Shown piece after piece: positions 55,004 to 63,453 of a stretch of DNA of 64,000 bases (position 1 is its first letter; every line of letters begins with the position of its first letter). The DNA is from Gammaproteobacteria bacterium BRH_c0 (GTDB lineage: Bacteria > Pseudomonadota > Gammaproteobacteria > Pseudomonadales > Porticoccaceae). The DNA is taken from assembly GCA_000961645.1 (NCBI GenBank), contig LADM01000049.1, positions 1 to 64,000 on the forward strand. Reading direction: 5' to 3'. A program made the position numbers and the translations under genes. The notes beneath the pieces are model-generated. The model was given only the letters and a program-made list of their open reading frames with translations. It ran no database searches and was not told the origin of the DNA.

Positions 55004-56128
55004 TTATAAGCCATAGCGCATCGCCAAGCCCTGAACCAGAAATAGGGCCTCCTCGGTATTGGCAAAGCTATCATTGGCAGATTCAGCCAAATTTTGTGCA
55101 ATTTCCTGATTGCTTTTTCCTTCTTTCATCTGTGATAGCACCTGCAAACTGTGTTGGCCTTGCAGGTTGAGGCCGGGGCGGTTGGCAGGAGCTATCTTGC
55201 GCAAGCGATCTATCTCATTGAGTTTGGAAAAGAAAGTGGAATGTCTGCGTGACTCAACCCCACAGGTGGCTGTCCATGTCCAGTCGCCACGAAAGGGCCT
55301 GTTAACTTTAATCGCAATGGTACTTGGTAGTGCAAGTTCGAGGGGGGGGTCAAGTGGCAGCATTACCGGGGACCAGTGAACATCCGGTTCGTCAGGATCC
55401 GTGCTCAGCCATTGATCGCCTAGTTTGATCCTGATCCAGAAAAGCAGTCCATGGCAGGTTCCCTTTTTGTTCGTGTGAAGGCTGGTTTCGCCGATACAGT
55501 TCCCGTCATTGGCGGTTGTCAGATCGATTGCCGCAATCGCTTGCCCATTGCTGAGCTTGCCCGCCTTGAGGCTTTTCCTGTCAAGCCAGATAATTTCGTT
55601 GGCGGCGAGGTGGCGGCAGGATGAGTAGTCAAGCCCATGATGTGGCTTTGACCAAATACCAATATGTTTTTCATGGGCCTCCGGTGCGGATGCGGGAGCT
55701 ACCATCAGTTCAGCACTGTCAGGTATCAGCTTGCCATCGGGTTTCAGGTAGCGATTGCGCGCATAAAATAGCGAAGGTAAAAGGTCTTCACTGAACAGCA
55801 AATTGCCCGTAAAAACCGAAACAATCAGATCAACCTGTTCTGGAAGGTCGATATCCTCAATTTTGCCTTCAAGGACCACGATCTTGTCATCAAGACCATT
55901 TGCCCTGGCAATATTCATGGCTGCTTTAACAATGGGCTCAGGTTCTACCAGGTAAACCCGCTTGGCACCTGCGGCGGCAGCTATTAACCCGAGCGCACCA
56001 ATGCCAGCGCCCAGATCCAGCACCACTGAATCCGGGGTAACAGCTGCTTTTATGGCCTCAGCATACATCCGGTTGCGGTATTCATCGAATGCCATGGAGC
56101 CTTGGGAATAAATGCTGGAATAGGACAT
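55004..56128 (-). CDS. PRMT-fold methyltransferase of the lasso cluster
   Basis: The 374-residue product has a PRMT-like start (MAFDEYRNRMYAEAIKAAV), SAM motif VLDLGAGIGALGLIAAAAGAK and acidic loop VYLVEPEP. VSVFTGNLLFSEDLL aligns with the PRMT double-E loop but has Val for the first Glu. A VHWSPVMLPLDPP segment corresponds to the THW loop. The last about 60 residues (LQVLSQMKEGKSNQEIAQNL) look like an added helical, PqqD-like or HTH domain. The predicted core contains no Arg, so the acceptor is not arginine in the peptide. Confidence 0.85.
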   Translation of the reverse strand: MSYSSIYSQGSMAFDEYRNRMYAEAIKAAVTPDSVVLDLGAGIGALGLIAAAAGAKRVYLVEPEPIVKAAMNIARANGLDDKIVVLEGKIEDIDLPEQVDLIVSVFTGNLLFSEDLLPSLFYARNRYLKPDGKLIPDSAELMVAPASAPEAHEKHIGIWSKPHHGLDYSSCRHLAANEIIWLDRKSLKAGKLSNGQAIAAIDLTTANDGNCIGETSLHTNKKGTCHGLLFWIRIKLGDQWLSTDPDEPDVHWSPVMLPLDPPLELALPSTIAIKVNRPFRGDWTWTATCGVESRRHSTFFSKLNEIDRLRKIAPANRPGLNLQGQHSLQVLSQMKEGKSNQEIAQNLAESANDSFANTEEALFLVQGLAMRYGL

Positions 56129-56198
56129 ATTGCTCTGCTTGTTCGATTAGTGCAGGTTTACTTTGAGGCGAATCAGCATCAATGCGTGAACCGCAAGG

Positions 56199-56660
56199 TT
56201 AGTACTGCTTCAACAGGTCCGGGAATGCAGAGTACTCACTTTCCTGATTACCCAGGACCATGGCTTGATATTCCACCCAGGCATGGGCCAGCAAAGGGGC
56301 ACTGTGAGGCTTTATGCCAATTCTGATTTGCGCCTCCAGGCCTTTTTTGCGCAACAGCCAGCAAAGAGCCAGTGATTGGGGAAAGCAGCTTCCGCGAGGC
56401 AGGCAGTGATGCGCTGCAATTGCTGTTAGCTCTGCGCAGCGCTGTGTATAACCGGTTGCCTGTATCTTTATGTTCTGTTGGTTGCGGGCAATCGACACCT
56501 CTGGCTGGGCAATGCCCAGCATGCGTTTGGTACCCAGCAGGCGCAAGCCTGCCCAGCTTAGGAGAAGCAGGCATACCAGCTGCGCGAGGGTACAGCGTTC
56601 AGATGCAGGCAAGGCCCGCCACTTGCCAATCTTTCGATTGGCATCACTCCACAATGACAA
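56199..56660 (-). CDS. Lasso-peptide leader peptidase (B2 protein)
   Basis: The 153-residue product has a transglutaminase-like cysteine-protease core: LPRGSCFPQSLALCWLLRKKG with the catalytic Cys, and LLAHAWVEYQAM with the catalytic His. The usual acidic third residue about 12 positions after the His is Asn here. An N-terminal hydrophobic segment (LVCLLLLSWAGLRLL) could anchor it to the membrane. It cuts the leader after Thr-X with help from B1. It overlaps the B1 gene by 17 bases. Confidence 0.9.
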   Translation of the reverse strand: MSLWSDANRKIGKWRALPASERCTLAQLVCLLLLSWAGLRLLGTKRMLGIAQPEVSIARNQQNIKIQATGYTQRCAELTAIAAHHCLPRGSCFPQSLALCWLLRKKGLEAQIRIGIKPHSAPLLAHAWVEYQAMVLGNQESEYSAFPDLLKQY

Positions 56661-56913
56661 GGCCAGCCTCCGAGAGTTGTCCGACCAGAGTCAAAATATC
56701 TTCCCTCAGCTGCTCCAGGTCAACCTCGTACTCATTGATCAGTTGCTGGCAGGCCGCCTCAAGATTGCTATCGGACTGTAGTAGCTGCCAAAGACGAACA
56801 CCGACTCCGTCCAGGCCGAAATAGCTGGAACTGGCCAGATCAAGAATGACTCCCTCGCCACTGATTTCCTGAAAGAGGGCATCAGGTGAAATGGTTACAG
56901 ACCTAATTTGCAT
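56644..56913 (-). CDS. Lasso RRE protein, PqqD-like (B1 protein)
   Basis: The 89-residue PqqD-fold protein (SPDALFQEISGEGVILDLASSSYFGLDGVGVRLWQLL) starts with three beta-strands then helices with an acidic end. As the RiPP recognition element it binds the YxxP leader motif of the precursor and presents it to B2. It is the first gene of the cluster in transcription order, overlapping B2. Confidence 0.92.
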   Translation of the reverse strand: MQIRSVTISPDALFQEISGEGVILDLASSSYFGLDGVGVRLWQLLQSDSNLEAACQQLINEYEVDLEQLREDILTLVGQLSEAGLVIVE

Positions 56914-57161
56914 TGACAGCCTTGAGTTAAGTGCATGAAGTAGGAGATAGCCAAGTATTGCTGCTGATAGTGAATCATGCCCGGCATGCTGTGGGTGTTG
57001 CTTTAGTGAAATTAGACTATTGGCATGTGGTCGATTTGTCCAGCGCTGTCAGTGTATATCTTTACCTTGTTGAATCTTGCGAAGGTCTCTGGTTAAGCAC
57101 TATCCAGGCAACAAAGGCCGGTGCTATGATGGCCCTAACACCCATTCATCGGAGGTATCCT
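56914..57161. other. Divergent intergenic region between lasso and exopolysaccharide loci
   Basis: These 248 AT-rich bases have no supported gene. The promoters of both the lasso cluster (minus) and the exopolysaccharide locus (plus) should lie here. CGGAGG precedes ATG 57162. Confidence 0.5.
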
Positions 57162-57686
57162 ATGAAAGCACTAAAGATCTTGGCCTGCGCAGCAGCCCCG
57201 CTGTTTCTGTTTGCCAGCACCAGCGTGAACGCCAGCCTGAGTGAGTCGGAACTGGAAATGCTCTTTGCCGAGTTGCAAGCCGAGGGCCGTGCTCCCCGAG
57301 ATACCATTGTCGAGTTGGTCGAAAAAGGCAATGACCTTGAGGTTGCGACTGGTTATACCGTTGCCAATGCCAGCAGCATTGGCCTGGCCGTTACCTACGC
57401 CCATGAAGGTGTTTGCCTCGCGCCAGATCAGGTGGCTGCCGAGGTTGTCGCCAAGCAAGCCGTCGACAGTTCTACCGAGCAGGCCCGCAATGCCGTGCAG
57501 GCCAGGGTGACCGAGACTCTCAACAACTTCGCCTCAGGTGCCTGCGACCGGCTGGTGGATGAGCGCAACACTGAGAGCCAGGCCTTTGCCGGAGCAGGCG
57601 CAGATTCAGGCGCAGGAACCACGGCAGGAGGCGGAGCCACCCCGCCAGAAGTTGATCCTCCTGTTGATATCAGCCCAAGCCAGTAA
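57162..57686 (+). CDS. Exported protein of unknown function at the exopolysaccharide locus
   Basis: The 174-residue product from ATG 57162 has a signal peptide (KALKILACAAAPLFLFASTSVNA). A helical acidic region (SESELEMLFAELQAEGRAPR) and Ala/Val-rich middle follow, with two cysteines (GVCLAPD, GACDRLV). The tail is low-complexity Gly/Ala/Pro (GAGADSGAGTTAGGGATPPE). It precedes the polymerase gene by 100 bases. I do not recognise it; the placement suggests a role in exopolysaccharide assembly or surface attachment. Confidence 0.7.
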   Translation: MKALKILACAAAPLFLFASTSVNASLSESELEMLFAELQAEGRAPRDTIVELVEKGNDLEVATGYTVANASSIGLAVTYAHEGVCLAPDQVAAEVVAKQAVDSSTEQARNAVQARVTETLNNFASGACDRLVDERNTESQAFAGAGADSGAGTTAGGGATPPEVDPPVDISPSQ

Positions 57687-57721
57687 TTTGCCATTCAGGT
57701 AGTTCCCATGGGGTTGCTGGT

Positions 57722-57794
57722 CTCTATACCCATTCAGTACATATCCTGTATAGAGGAAGGTATGCAGTCATGACGGCTGCACCGTCATGACTGC
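57722..57794 (+). promoter_or_regulatory. Stacked hairpins over the polymerase ribosome-binding site and start codon
   Basis: CTCTATAC (57722-57729) pairs with GTATAGAG (57748-57755), covering the AGGAAGG site (57754-57760). GCAGTCATGACGG (57764-57776) pairs perfectly over 13 bp with CCGTCATGACTGC (57782-57794), holding the ATG at 57787. A six-codon frame (ATG 57770 to TGA 57790) overlaps that ATG. Confidence 0.75.
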
Positions 57795-59193
57795 CGGTTC
57801 CGCAGATCGTATTCTTTTCTGGCTCTTTATTGCCCTGGTTTTCTGGGCGCCTTTACCCTTTGCTTCCAATCGACCCTGGGCGTTGTCACTGCTGGCATTC
57901 GCAATGATGGCGATTCTGGCGTGCTGGCTGGTACTTTATGGCTTCGGTAAATCGTCTGTGTCGAGTCGGGTGCGCAGGCGGGGTAAATGGCCTCTGATAT
58001 TGCTGGCACTGATGCCATTATGGGCTCTGATCCAAACACTGTCGTTGCCGCGGGAAGTGGTTTCCATCCTGTCTCCCCGCGCCGAGCACCTGCATCTGCC
58101 GGGAGCCTGGATTCCCCTTACTCTTGATCTGGCCGGAACTCGCCAATACCTGCTCGCGGGCATTACCTGCTGGTGTGCTTTTGCGCTGGTTCTGACTCTT
58201 GTGAATTGCGCTCGCCGCACTGAAATTCTGCTATGGACATTGGTGGCCAGTGGCAGTTTTCAGGCAATTTACGGCTCTCTGATGGTGCTGACTGGCCTTG
58301 AATGGGGGTTTTTAATTGAAAAATATTCAGGCAAGGGTGTGGCTACCGGCACCTTTGTCAATCGCAACCATCTGGCAGGTTACCTGGTGATGTGCCTGTC
58401 AGCCGGTACCGGACTGTTGCTGTCACAACTGTCTGCCCAGGAGGCAAGTAGCCTTCGCGATTTTTTCAGAAAGACATTGAATGCGTTGCTCTCCAACAAG
58501 ATTGTTATTCGTCTGTTGTTGGCGATCATGGTGATTGCGCTGGTTCTAACCCGCTCAAGGATGGGCAATACGGCCTTTTTTACCGCCCTCGCCATTGCCG
58601 GACTGGTGGCTATGTTCTGTGGGCGAAAGTTCTCTCCCAAGCTGCTGGTACTGATTGGGAGTCTCTTCATCATTGATCTGATTATTGTTGGCCAATGGTT
58701 CGGGCTGGACCAGCTGGTGGAGCGTCTTGAAACTGCATCCCCAGAAGGCGAGTACCGGCTGGCAGTGCAGGGCAGGGGAGCGAATATTCTAGCAGATTTC
58801 CCCCTCACGGGCAGTGGCGGTGGCAGTTATCACAGTGTGTTTACCTACTACCAGGACGCCGGAGACTGGGGCTATTATCGCCACGCCCATAATGACTACC
58901 TGGAAATTGCAGCCGAAATGGGTATTCCGGTTCTTCTTGCTCTGGGCGTGTTTTGCCTGTTTGTTCTGTACCGGGCACTCCAGTTGCAAAGACCAGATCA
59001 CTCCAGGCTCCAGCGAGGGGTCGGATTCAGCCTAGTTATGGTGTTTGTCTGGCTGGTGATCCATTCTACGGTTGATTTCAACCTACAGATCCCGGCCAAC
59101 AGCATGACGCTCTGTGTCCTGTTTGCCCTGGCATTTGCCAGCCTTTTGCCTTCAGGCAAGTCTGCAGAGCATTATCGAGGAGCAATAGCGTGA
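57787..59193 (+). CDS. O-antigen ligase/polymerase-family membrane protein (Wzy-like)
   Basis: The 468-residue, about 12-helix protein (FWLFIALVFWAPLPFA; ALSLLAFAMMAILACWLVLY) has the PF04932-type extracellular loop with FVNRNHLAGYL and RHAHNDYLEIAAEMG, the conserved HxxNDYLE feature. It polymerises or ligates lipid-linked glycan units on the periplasmic face. In this locus with Wza/Wzc-like genes it is the likely exopolysaccharide polymerase. The start codon is sequestered in a hairpin. Confidence 0.88.
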   Translation: MTAGSADRILFWLFIALVFWAPLPFASNRPWALSLLAFAMMAILACWLVLYGFGKSSVSSRVRRRGKWPLILLALMPLWALIQTLSLPREVVSILSPRAEHLHLPGAWIPLTLDLAGTRQYLLAGITCWCAFALVLTLVNCARRTEILLWTLVASGSFQAIYGSLMVLTGLEWGFLIEKYSGKGVATGTFVNRNHLAGYLVMCLSAGTGLLLSQLSAQEASSLRDFFRKTLNALLSNKIVIRLLLAIMVIALVLTRSRMGNTAFFTALAIAGLVAMFCGRKFSPKLLVLIGSLFIIDLIIVGQWFGLDQLVERLETASPEGEYRLAVQGRGANILADFPLTGSGGGSYHSVFTYYQDAGDWGYYRHAHNDYLEIAAEMGIPVLLALGVFCLFVLYRALQLQRPDHSRLQRGVGFSLVMVFVWLVIHSTVDFNLQIPANSMTLCVLFALAFASLLPSGKSAEHYRGAIA

Positions 59194-59280
59194 CTTCCTT
59201 TCTCACTTGATGCTAGAAAAATGCTGGATAAGCCCTTAAGATAACCCGACATTTACCCTGAGCTCACGCCTTGCCGGACT

Positions 59281-60465
59281 ATGAAAATGACAATTAAACA
59301 CGTGCCATTAAAATTGACTGCCGCCATCGCAATACTGGGCTTAAGCCCTCTGACACTGGGCCAGGAGAGTGCCTCAGGACTCAGCTATGGGCTGGATTCA
59401 GAGCTGCGTTACGACGACAACATCTACCGCTCCGAGAGTTCGGAAAAGGCCTCGTTTATCCTGGCCGCATCGCCTTTTGTGAAGGCTACCTTTCTGAATC
59501 AGGGTAACAGCTATCAGGTGGGCTACCGCCTCAACTACGCTGAATACTTCAGCGCCAGTGCTGACAGCTATGACGACCATGAGTTTAGCGCCGATATCAA
59601 TCATCGCTTTACAACCCGGCAGGCGATCAATGCCAAGGTCAGTCACAAGTTGCTCACCGAACAGCGCGGCACAGGGTTCAGTGAAGAGCCCAACACCCTT
59701 GTGCGAAGTCCCGATGACTATGATGCAACCCAGTTCGCGTTTACTTATTTTATCGGTGCGCCCCAGGCCCGCGCCCGGGTTGAACTGAATGCCACCCGCG
59801 ACGTTCTCAGCTTTGATTCCAGCTATGTCGGCGATACCCGCGATTACAAGGCTGATCAACTAGGCGCTCTGCTGCGCTACCGGGTTGGCGCACGCACCGA
59901 CCTGCTTGCGGAATATCGCAATCTCAATGTGAGCTACGACAACACGCCCCTTGATGCCAATGGCCAGCCCTTTGATCTCGACAGTGATGAAGATTACTAC
60001 CTGGCGGGTATTTCCTGGGAACTAACGGCCAAAACCAGGGGAGAAGTCCGCGTTGGTCGCAGTGAGCGCGATTACGACGATTTCTCCAGCTCAAATACCC
60101 ACTGGGAAGCGGAGTTGGAATGGCGTCCTCTAAGTTATTCTGAATTCGTGCTCACCAGTGGTCGTGAATCGCTGGAGACCTACGGAACAGGGCGTTTTAT
60201 CAACGTCAAGAAACACTCCCTGGCCTGGAACCATGCCTGGCGTGGCAGGGTGTCTACCAAGCTGCAGGCCGGCGTGACCAACGATGATTATGAGGATAGT
60301 TCGCGCCGGGACGATCAGACTTTCTGGCTGGCCGAAGTATTCTATGAGCCCAGGACCTGGCTGAAGTTGAGCGGTGGTGTTGCCTACAATGAAAACGACT
60401 CCAATTTCGAGCTCGTCAACTATGAGCGCAATCTGGTGTTTATCAAGGCCAATGTTGAGCTCTGA
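59281..60465 (+). CDS. Outer-membrane beta-barrel protein of exopolysaccharide locus
   Basis: The 394-residue product has a signal peptide (KLTAAIAILGLSPLTLGQ), then alternating aromatic/charged strands throughout (SYGLDSELRYDDNIYRSES, YQVGYRLNYAEYFSAS, LLAEYRNLNVSYDNTPL), ending with a strand (NLVFIKANVEL). This is the pattern of a large 16-18 strand barrel of the PF10082-type family found in polysaccharide loci. It likely supplies the outer-membrane channel for the short Wza-like protein encoded next. Confidence 0.85.
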   Translation: MKMTIKHVPLKLTAAIAILGLSPLTLGQESASGLSYGLDSELRYDDNIYRSESSEKASFILAASPFVKATFLNQGNSYQVGYRLNYAEYFSASADSYDDHEFSADINHRFTTRQAINAKVSHKLLTEQRGTGFSEEPNTLVRSPDDYDATQFAFTYFIGAPQARARVELNATRDVLSFDSSYVGDTRDYKADQLGALLRYRVGARTDLLAEYRNLNVSYDNTPLDANGQPFDLDSDEDYYLAGISWELTAKTRGEVRVGRSERDYDDFSSSNTHWEAELEWRPLSYSEFVLTSGRESLETYGTGRFINVKKHSLAWNHAWRGRVSTKLQAGVTNDDYEDSSRRDDQTFWLAEVFYEPRTWLKLSGGVAYNENDSNFELVNYERNLVFIKANVEL

Positions 60466-60486
60466 TCTGTACTTATTTGAGGCTTC

Positions 60487-61068
60487 ATGAAACAACAGAC
60501 GCCACGACTATTTGGTCACCTGCTGACGCTGTTGCTGGCGATCTGCATCACAAGTGTTGCAGCCCGGGCTACAGCCCAGGAGCGTGTTGAGGGAGAGGGT
60601 GGATCCGAAGAGTACTCTCTGGGTGCAGGCGACATAATTCGTATCCACGTTTTCGGCGAGCCGGATCTCACCTTTGATTCCGTCCTGGTAGGGGAGTCGG
60701 GGAAGATTTCCTACCCATTTCTGGGTGAACTCACTATCAAGGGCCTTAGTCTTTCAGGTCTTGAGGGGGTTCTGATGGCTGGTCTCAAGCCCGACTACCT
60801 CATCGACCCGAAAATCTCCGTCAGCATCGTTGAATACAGGCCATTTTTTATCAACGGTCAGGTCAACAATCCCGGCAGTTATCCCTATCAGCCCGGGCTG
60901 CGCCTGCGGCAGGCCATCTCCCTGGCGGCAGGGCTGACAGAAAGAGCCTCGCAGTCAAAAATCTATGTGGTGCATGACAATGACCCTTCCGCAAAACGGC
61001 GACGGGTGGATCTCAACTACAATGTCCGCCCTGGCGACACCATAACGATCGAAGAAAGCTTTTTCTAA
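60487..61068 (+). CDS. Polysaccharide export protein, short Wza-like
   Basis: The 193-residue product has a signal peptide (LFGHLLTLLLAICITSVAARA). A PES domain (YSLGAGDIIRIHVFGEPDLT, SYPFLGELTIKGLSL) and one SLBB domain (FFINGQVNNPGSYPYQPGLR, LRQAISLAAGL) follow. There is no lipobox Cys and no C-terminal amphipathic helix, unlike full Wza, so it is expected to be periplasmic and to dock on the neighbouring barrel. It is 21 bases after the barrel gene. Confidence 0.92.
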   Translation: MKQQTPRLFGHLLTLLLAICITSVAARATAQERVEGEGGSEEYSLGAGDIIRIHVFGEPDLTFDSVLVGESGKISYPFLGELTIKGLSLSGLEGVLMAGLKPDYLIDPKISVSIVEYRPFFINGQVNNPGSYPYQPGLRLRQAISLAAGLTERASQSKIYVVHDNDPSAKRRRVDLNYNVRPGDTITIEESFF

Positions 61069-61168
61069 TGACCTGTAGGCTGGGCCGCTCCCGCTCATCA
61101 GATGCAGCTCAACGGGTGAAGAGAAGAATTGAAAGGCTCCGGATAGTCCACAGGACAGGCAGACACGA

Positions 61169-63415
61169 ATGAATACATCCCTCCCGGCACTGTGGCAGGA
61201 GCAGGAAGGCAATAACGCTGTCCAGCTGGATATCAGGCAAATGCTGATGTCCGTCTATCGCCATAAATGGCCTATCCTGGCTCTCAGTGTGCTGGCGGCC
61301 ATTATTGCCTTTCTGTACGCCAGCAGCCTGGTACCCATCTATCAGGCCAAGGGCACCCTGCTGATTGAATCGGAAGACGCTAATATCGTCTCCATTCAGG
61401 ATGTTTACTCCACAGGCTACCGGGGTTACGAATATCGCCTCACCCAGCATGAACTGCTCAAGTCCCGCAATCTTGCCGAGCGTGTGGTGCGAAAACTTGA
61501 GCTGCACAAAGACCCGCGTTTTGTCGCGCCACAGCAAAAAGCCGAGAAAGACAGTGGATGGCGCGATTGGATTGACTTTTCCTTCCTCAAACCCGCTGGC
61601 CAAGAGGCCAAACAGCAAAAAGTGGCGGAACCCACTCCGGAAGAGCTTGAGGCACAACAGGTTGGGCGTGTAGCGGCCACCATCTCCAGCGGCATTACCG
61701 TTACACAGCTCAACGACAGCCAGATTTTCAGCATTACCTATCGCTCCCATGACCCGGAATTTGCCGCCAAGGTCGTCAATACCCTGGCCGATCAGTATAT
61801 CGAGAGCTATCTCGACGCCCGGCTTGGCGCCACTCAAAGGGCCAGCGAATGGCTGACTGATCGCCTCGCCGGGCTGAAGGAGAGCCTGATACAGGCTGAG
61901 CAGCGCCTGCAGGCCTTTACCGAGCAGGAAAAACTGGTGGATATGGAGGGCATCAGCACCCTCGGCGCCCAGCAGATTGCCGATCTCACCAAGGCCTACA
62001 ACGAAGCGCGGGAAAAGCGCATCACCGCGCAGAATATCCGCCAGGAGGTCGAGCGCCTGGGCCGCGCTTCCACGGCACAATACCTCACGGTACCGGCTGT
62101 ACAGCGCCACGAACTGATCAGTTCACTGCGGCAAATGCAGGCCGATGCCCAGCGCAAGGTGAATGAATTGGGTCGTCGCTACGGTGTCAAACATCCGCGT
62201 ATGATTGCCGCCAACTCCGAACTCACCAGCATCCAGGACGATCTGAGTCTCGAAGTGAGCAAAGTGATTGCCGGTATTGATACCGAGTACCAGCTGGCGC
62301 TGCGCACTGAGCAAACACTCAGTGACCAGCTTGAAGTGGCCAAAGCCGACTACCGCGAAGTCAATCGCAAGGATTTCGCGCTCAAGGAACTTCAGCGCGA
62401 GGTGGATACCAACCGCCAGCTGTACGATCTGTTTTTTACCCGCATGAAGGAAACCACCCAGGCCGGTCAGTTTGAAAAAGCCAACGCCCGGGTCATCGAT
62501 GCCGCCCAGGTGCCCACAGGGCCTGTTAGCCCCAACAAGCGCATGATTGTCCTGGCCGGATTGTTTGGCGGCCTTGTTCTGGGCATGGCGGTTGCCGTGT
62601 TGCAGGGTGTACTCGATAACACTATCAAGGTTCCCGAAGATGTTGCAGTCAAACTCAATGCCAGCCTGCTGGGTACACTGCCGCTGCAAAAAGAGGATAA
62701 GGACGGCCACTTCGTGTCCTACTGGGAGAACCAGCAGAGCAACTACGCCGAGGCGGTGCGCACCATCCGCACCGCCGTAGTGCTCAGCGGCCTCGACAAA
62801 CCCCACAAGATCATTGTCATCACCTCGTCGCTGCCCGCAGAGGGCAAGTCGGCCATTTCACTCAATCTTGGCGCCGCTTTTGCCCAGATGGAAAGAACGC
62901 TGGTGGTGGGCGCCGACCTGCGCCGCCCAACCCTGGCAGCCAAGTGCGGTTTGCACCACAAGCATCCCGGTCTCTCCAACTATGTGGCTGGTGATATGAA
63001 GCTGGATGAATGTATCACCCAGTTCGGCGAGCAGGGCCTGTTTGTGATGCCTGCGGGGTTGATCCCCACCAACCCCCTCGAACTGCTCAGCTCGAAAAAA
63101 TTCCGCGCCACACTGGAAGAGCTGGGTGAACATTTCGACCGCATCATTATCGACTCGGCCCCGGTGCACGCGGTGAGCGATGCGTTGATACTTGCCACCT
63201 ATGCCGATACCCTGGTTTATGTGGTCGGTGCCGATTCCACCTCCGCCACCATCGTCAAGCGTGGCCTGCAGCGCATCAAGGCCACCAACACCTCAGTGGC
63301 CGGGGTTATCCTCAATCGCTTCAATGCTGAAAAAGCCAGCAAATACTACGGGGCCGGTGAATACGCCTACCAGTCCTACTATGGCGCCGATGATGAACCA
63401 CAATCACGCAGTTAA
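61169..63415 (+). CDS. Wzc-like chain-length determinant fused to BY-kinase
   Basis: The 748-residue product has an N-terminal Wzz domain with TM1 (WPILALSVLAAIIAFLYAS), a periplasmic coiled coil and a GNVR-type stretch. TM2 (MIVLAGLFGGLVLGMAVAVL) lies near residue 460. The tyrosine-kinase domain follows with Walker A SSLPAEGKSAISLNLG, Walker A' VVGADLRRPTLA and Walker B RIIIDSAPVHAVSDA. The C-terminus has a Tyr cluster (KYYGAGEYAYQSYYGADD). Phosphorylation cycling with the following phosphatase controls polymer length. Confidence 0.94.
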   Translation: MNTSLPALWQEQEGNNAVQLDIRQMLMSVYRHKWPILALSVLAAIIAFLYASSLVPIYQAKGTLLIESEDANIVSIQDVYSTGYRGYEYRLTQHELLKSRNLAERVVRKLELHKDPRFVAPQQKAEKDSGWRDWIDFSFLKPAGQEAKQQKVAEPTPEELEAQQVGRVAATISSGITVTQLNDSQIFSITYRSHDPEFAAKVVNTLADQYIESYLDARLGATQRASEWLTDRLAGLKESLIQAEQRLQAFTEQEKLVDMEGISTLGAQQIADLTKAYNEAREKRITAQNIRQEVERLGRASTAQYLTVPAVQRHELISSLRQMQADAQRKVNELGRRYGVKHPRMIAANSELTSIQDDLSLEVSKVIAGIDTEYQLALRTEQTLSDQLEVAKADYREVNRKDFALKELQREVDTNRQLYDLFFTRMKETTQAGQFEKANARVIDAAQVPTGPVSPNKRMIVLAGLFGGLVLGMAVAVLQGVLDNTIKVPEDVAVKLNASLLGTLPLQKEDKDGHFVSYWENQQSNYAEAVRTIRTAVVLSGLDKPHKIIVITSSLPAEGKSAISLNLGAAFAQMERTLVVGADLRRPTLAAKCGLHHKHPGLSNYVAGDMKLDECITQFGEQGLFVMPAGLIPTNPLELLSSKKFRATLEELGEHFDRIIIDSAPVHAVSDALILATYADTLVYVVGADSTSATIVKRGLQRIKATNTSVAGVILNRFNAEKASKYYGAGEYAYQSYYGADDEPQSRS

Positions 63416-63453
63416 ATGCTCCTGTGCTGTTATGAGCATCCCGATGGCTATCG

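Noticed and set aside
61109-62110. 333-codon minus-strand frame opposite the BY-kinase gene
   Set aside because: Shadow of the Wzc-like gene; no start context and no family features.
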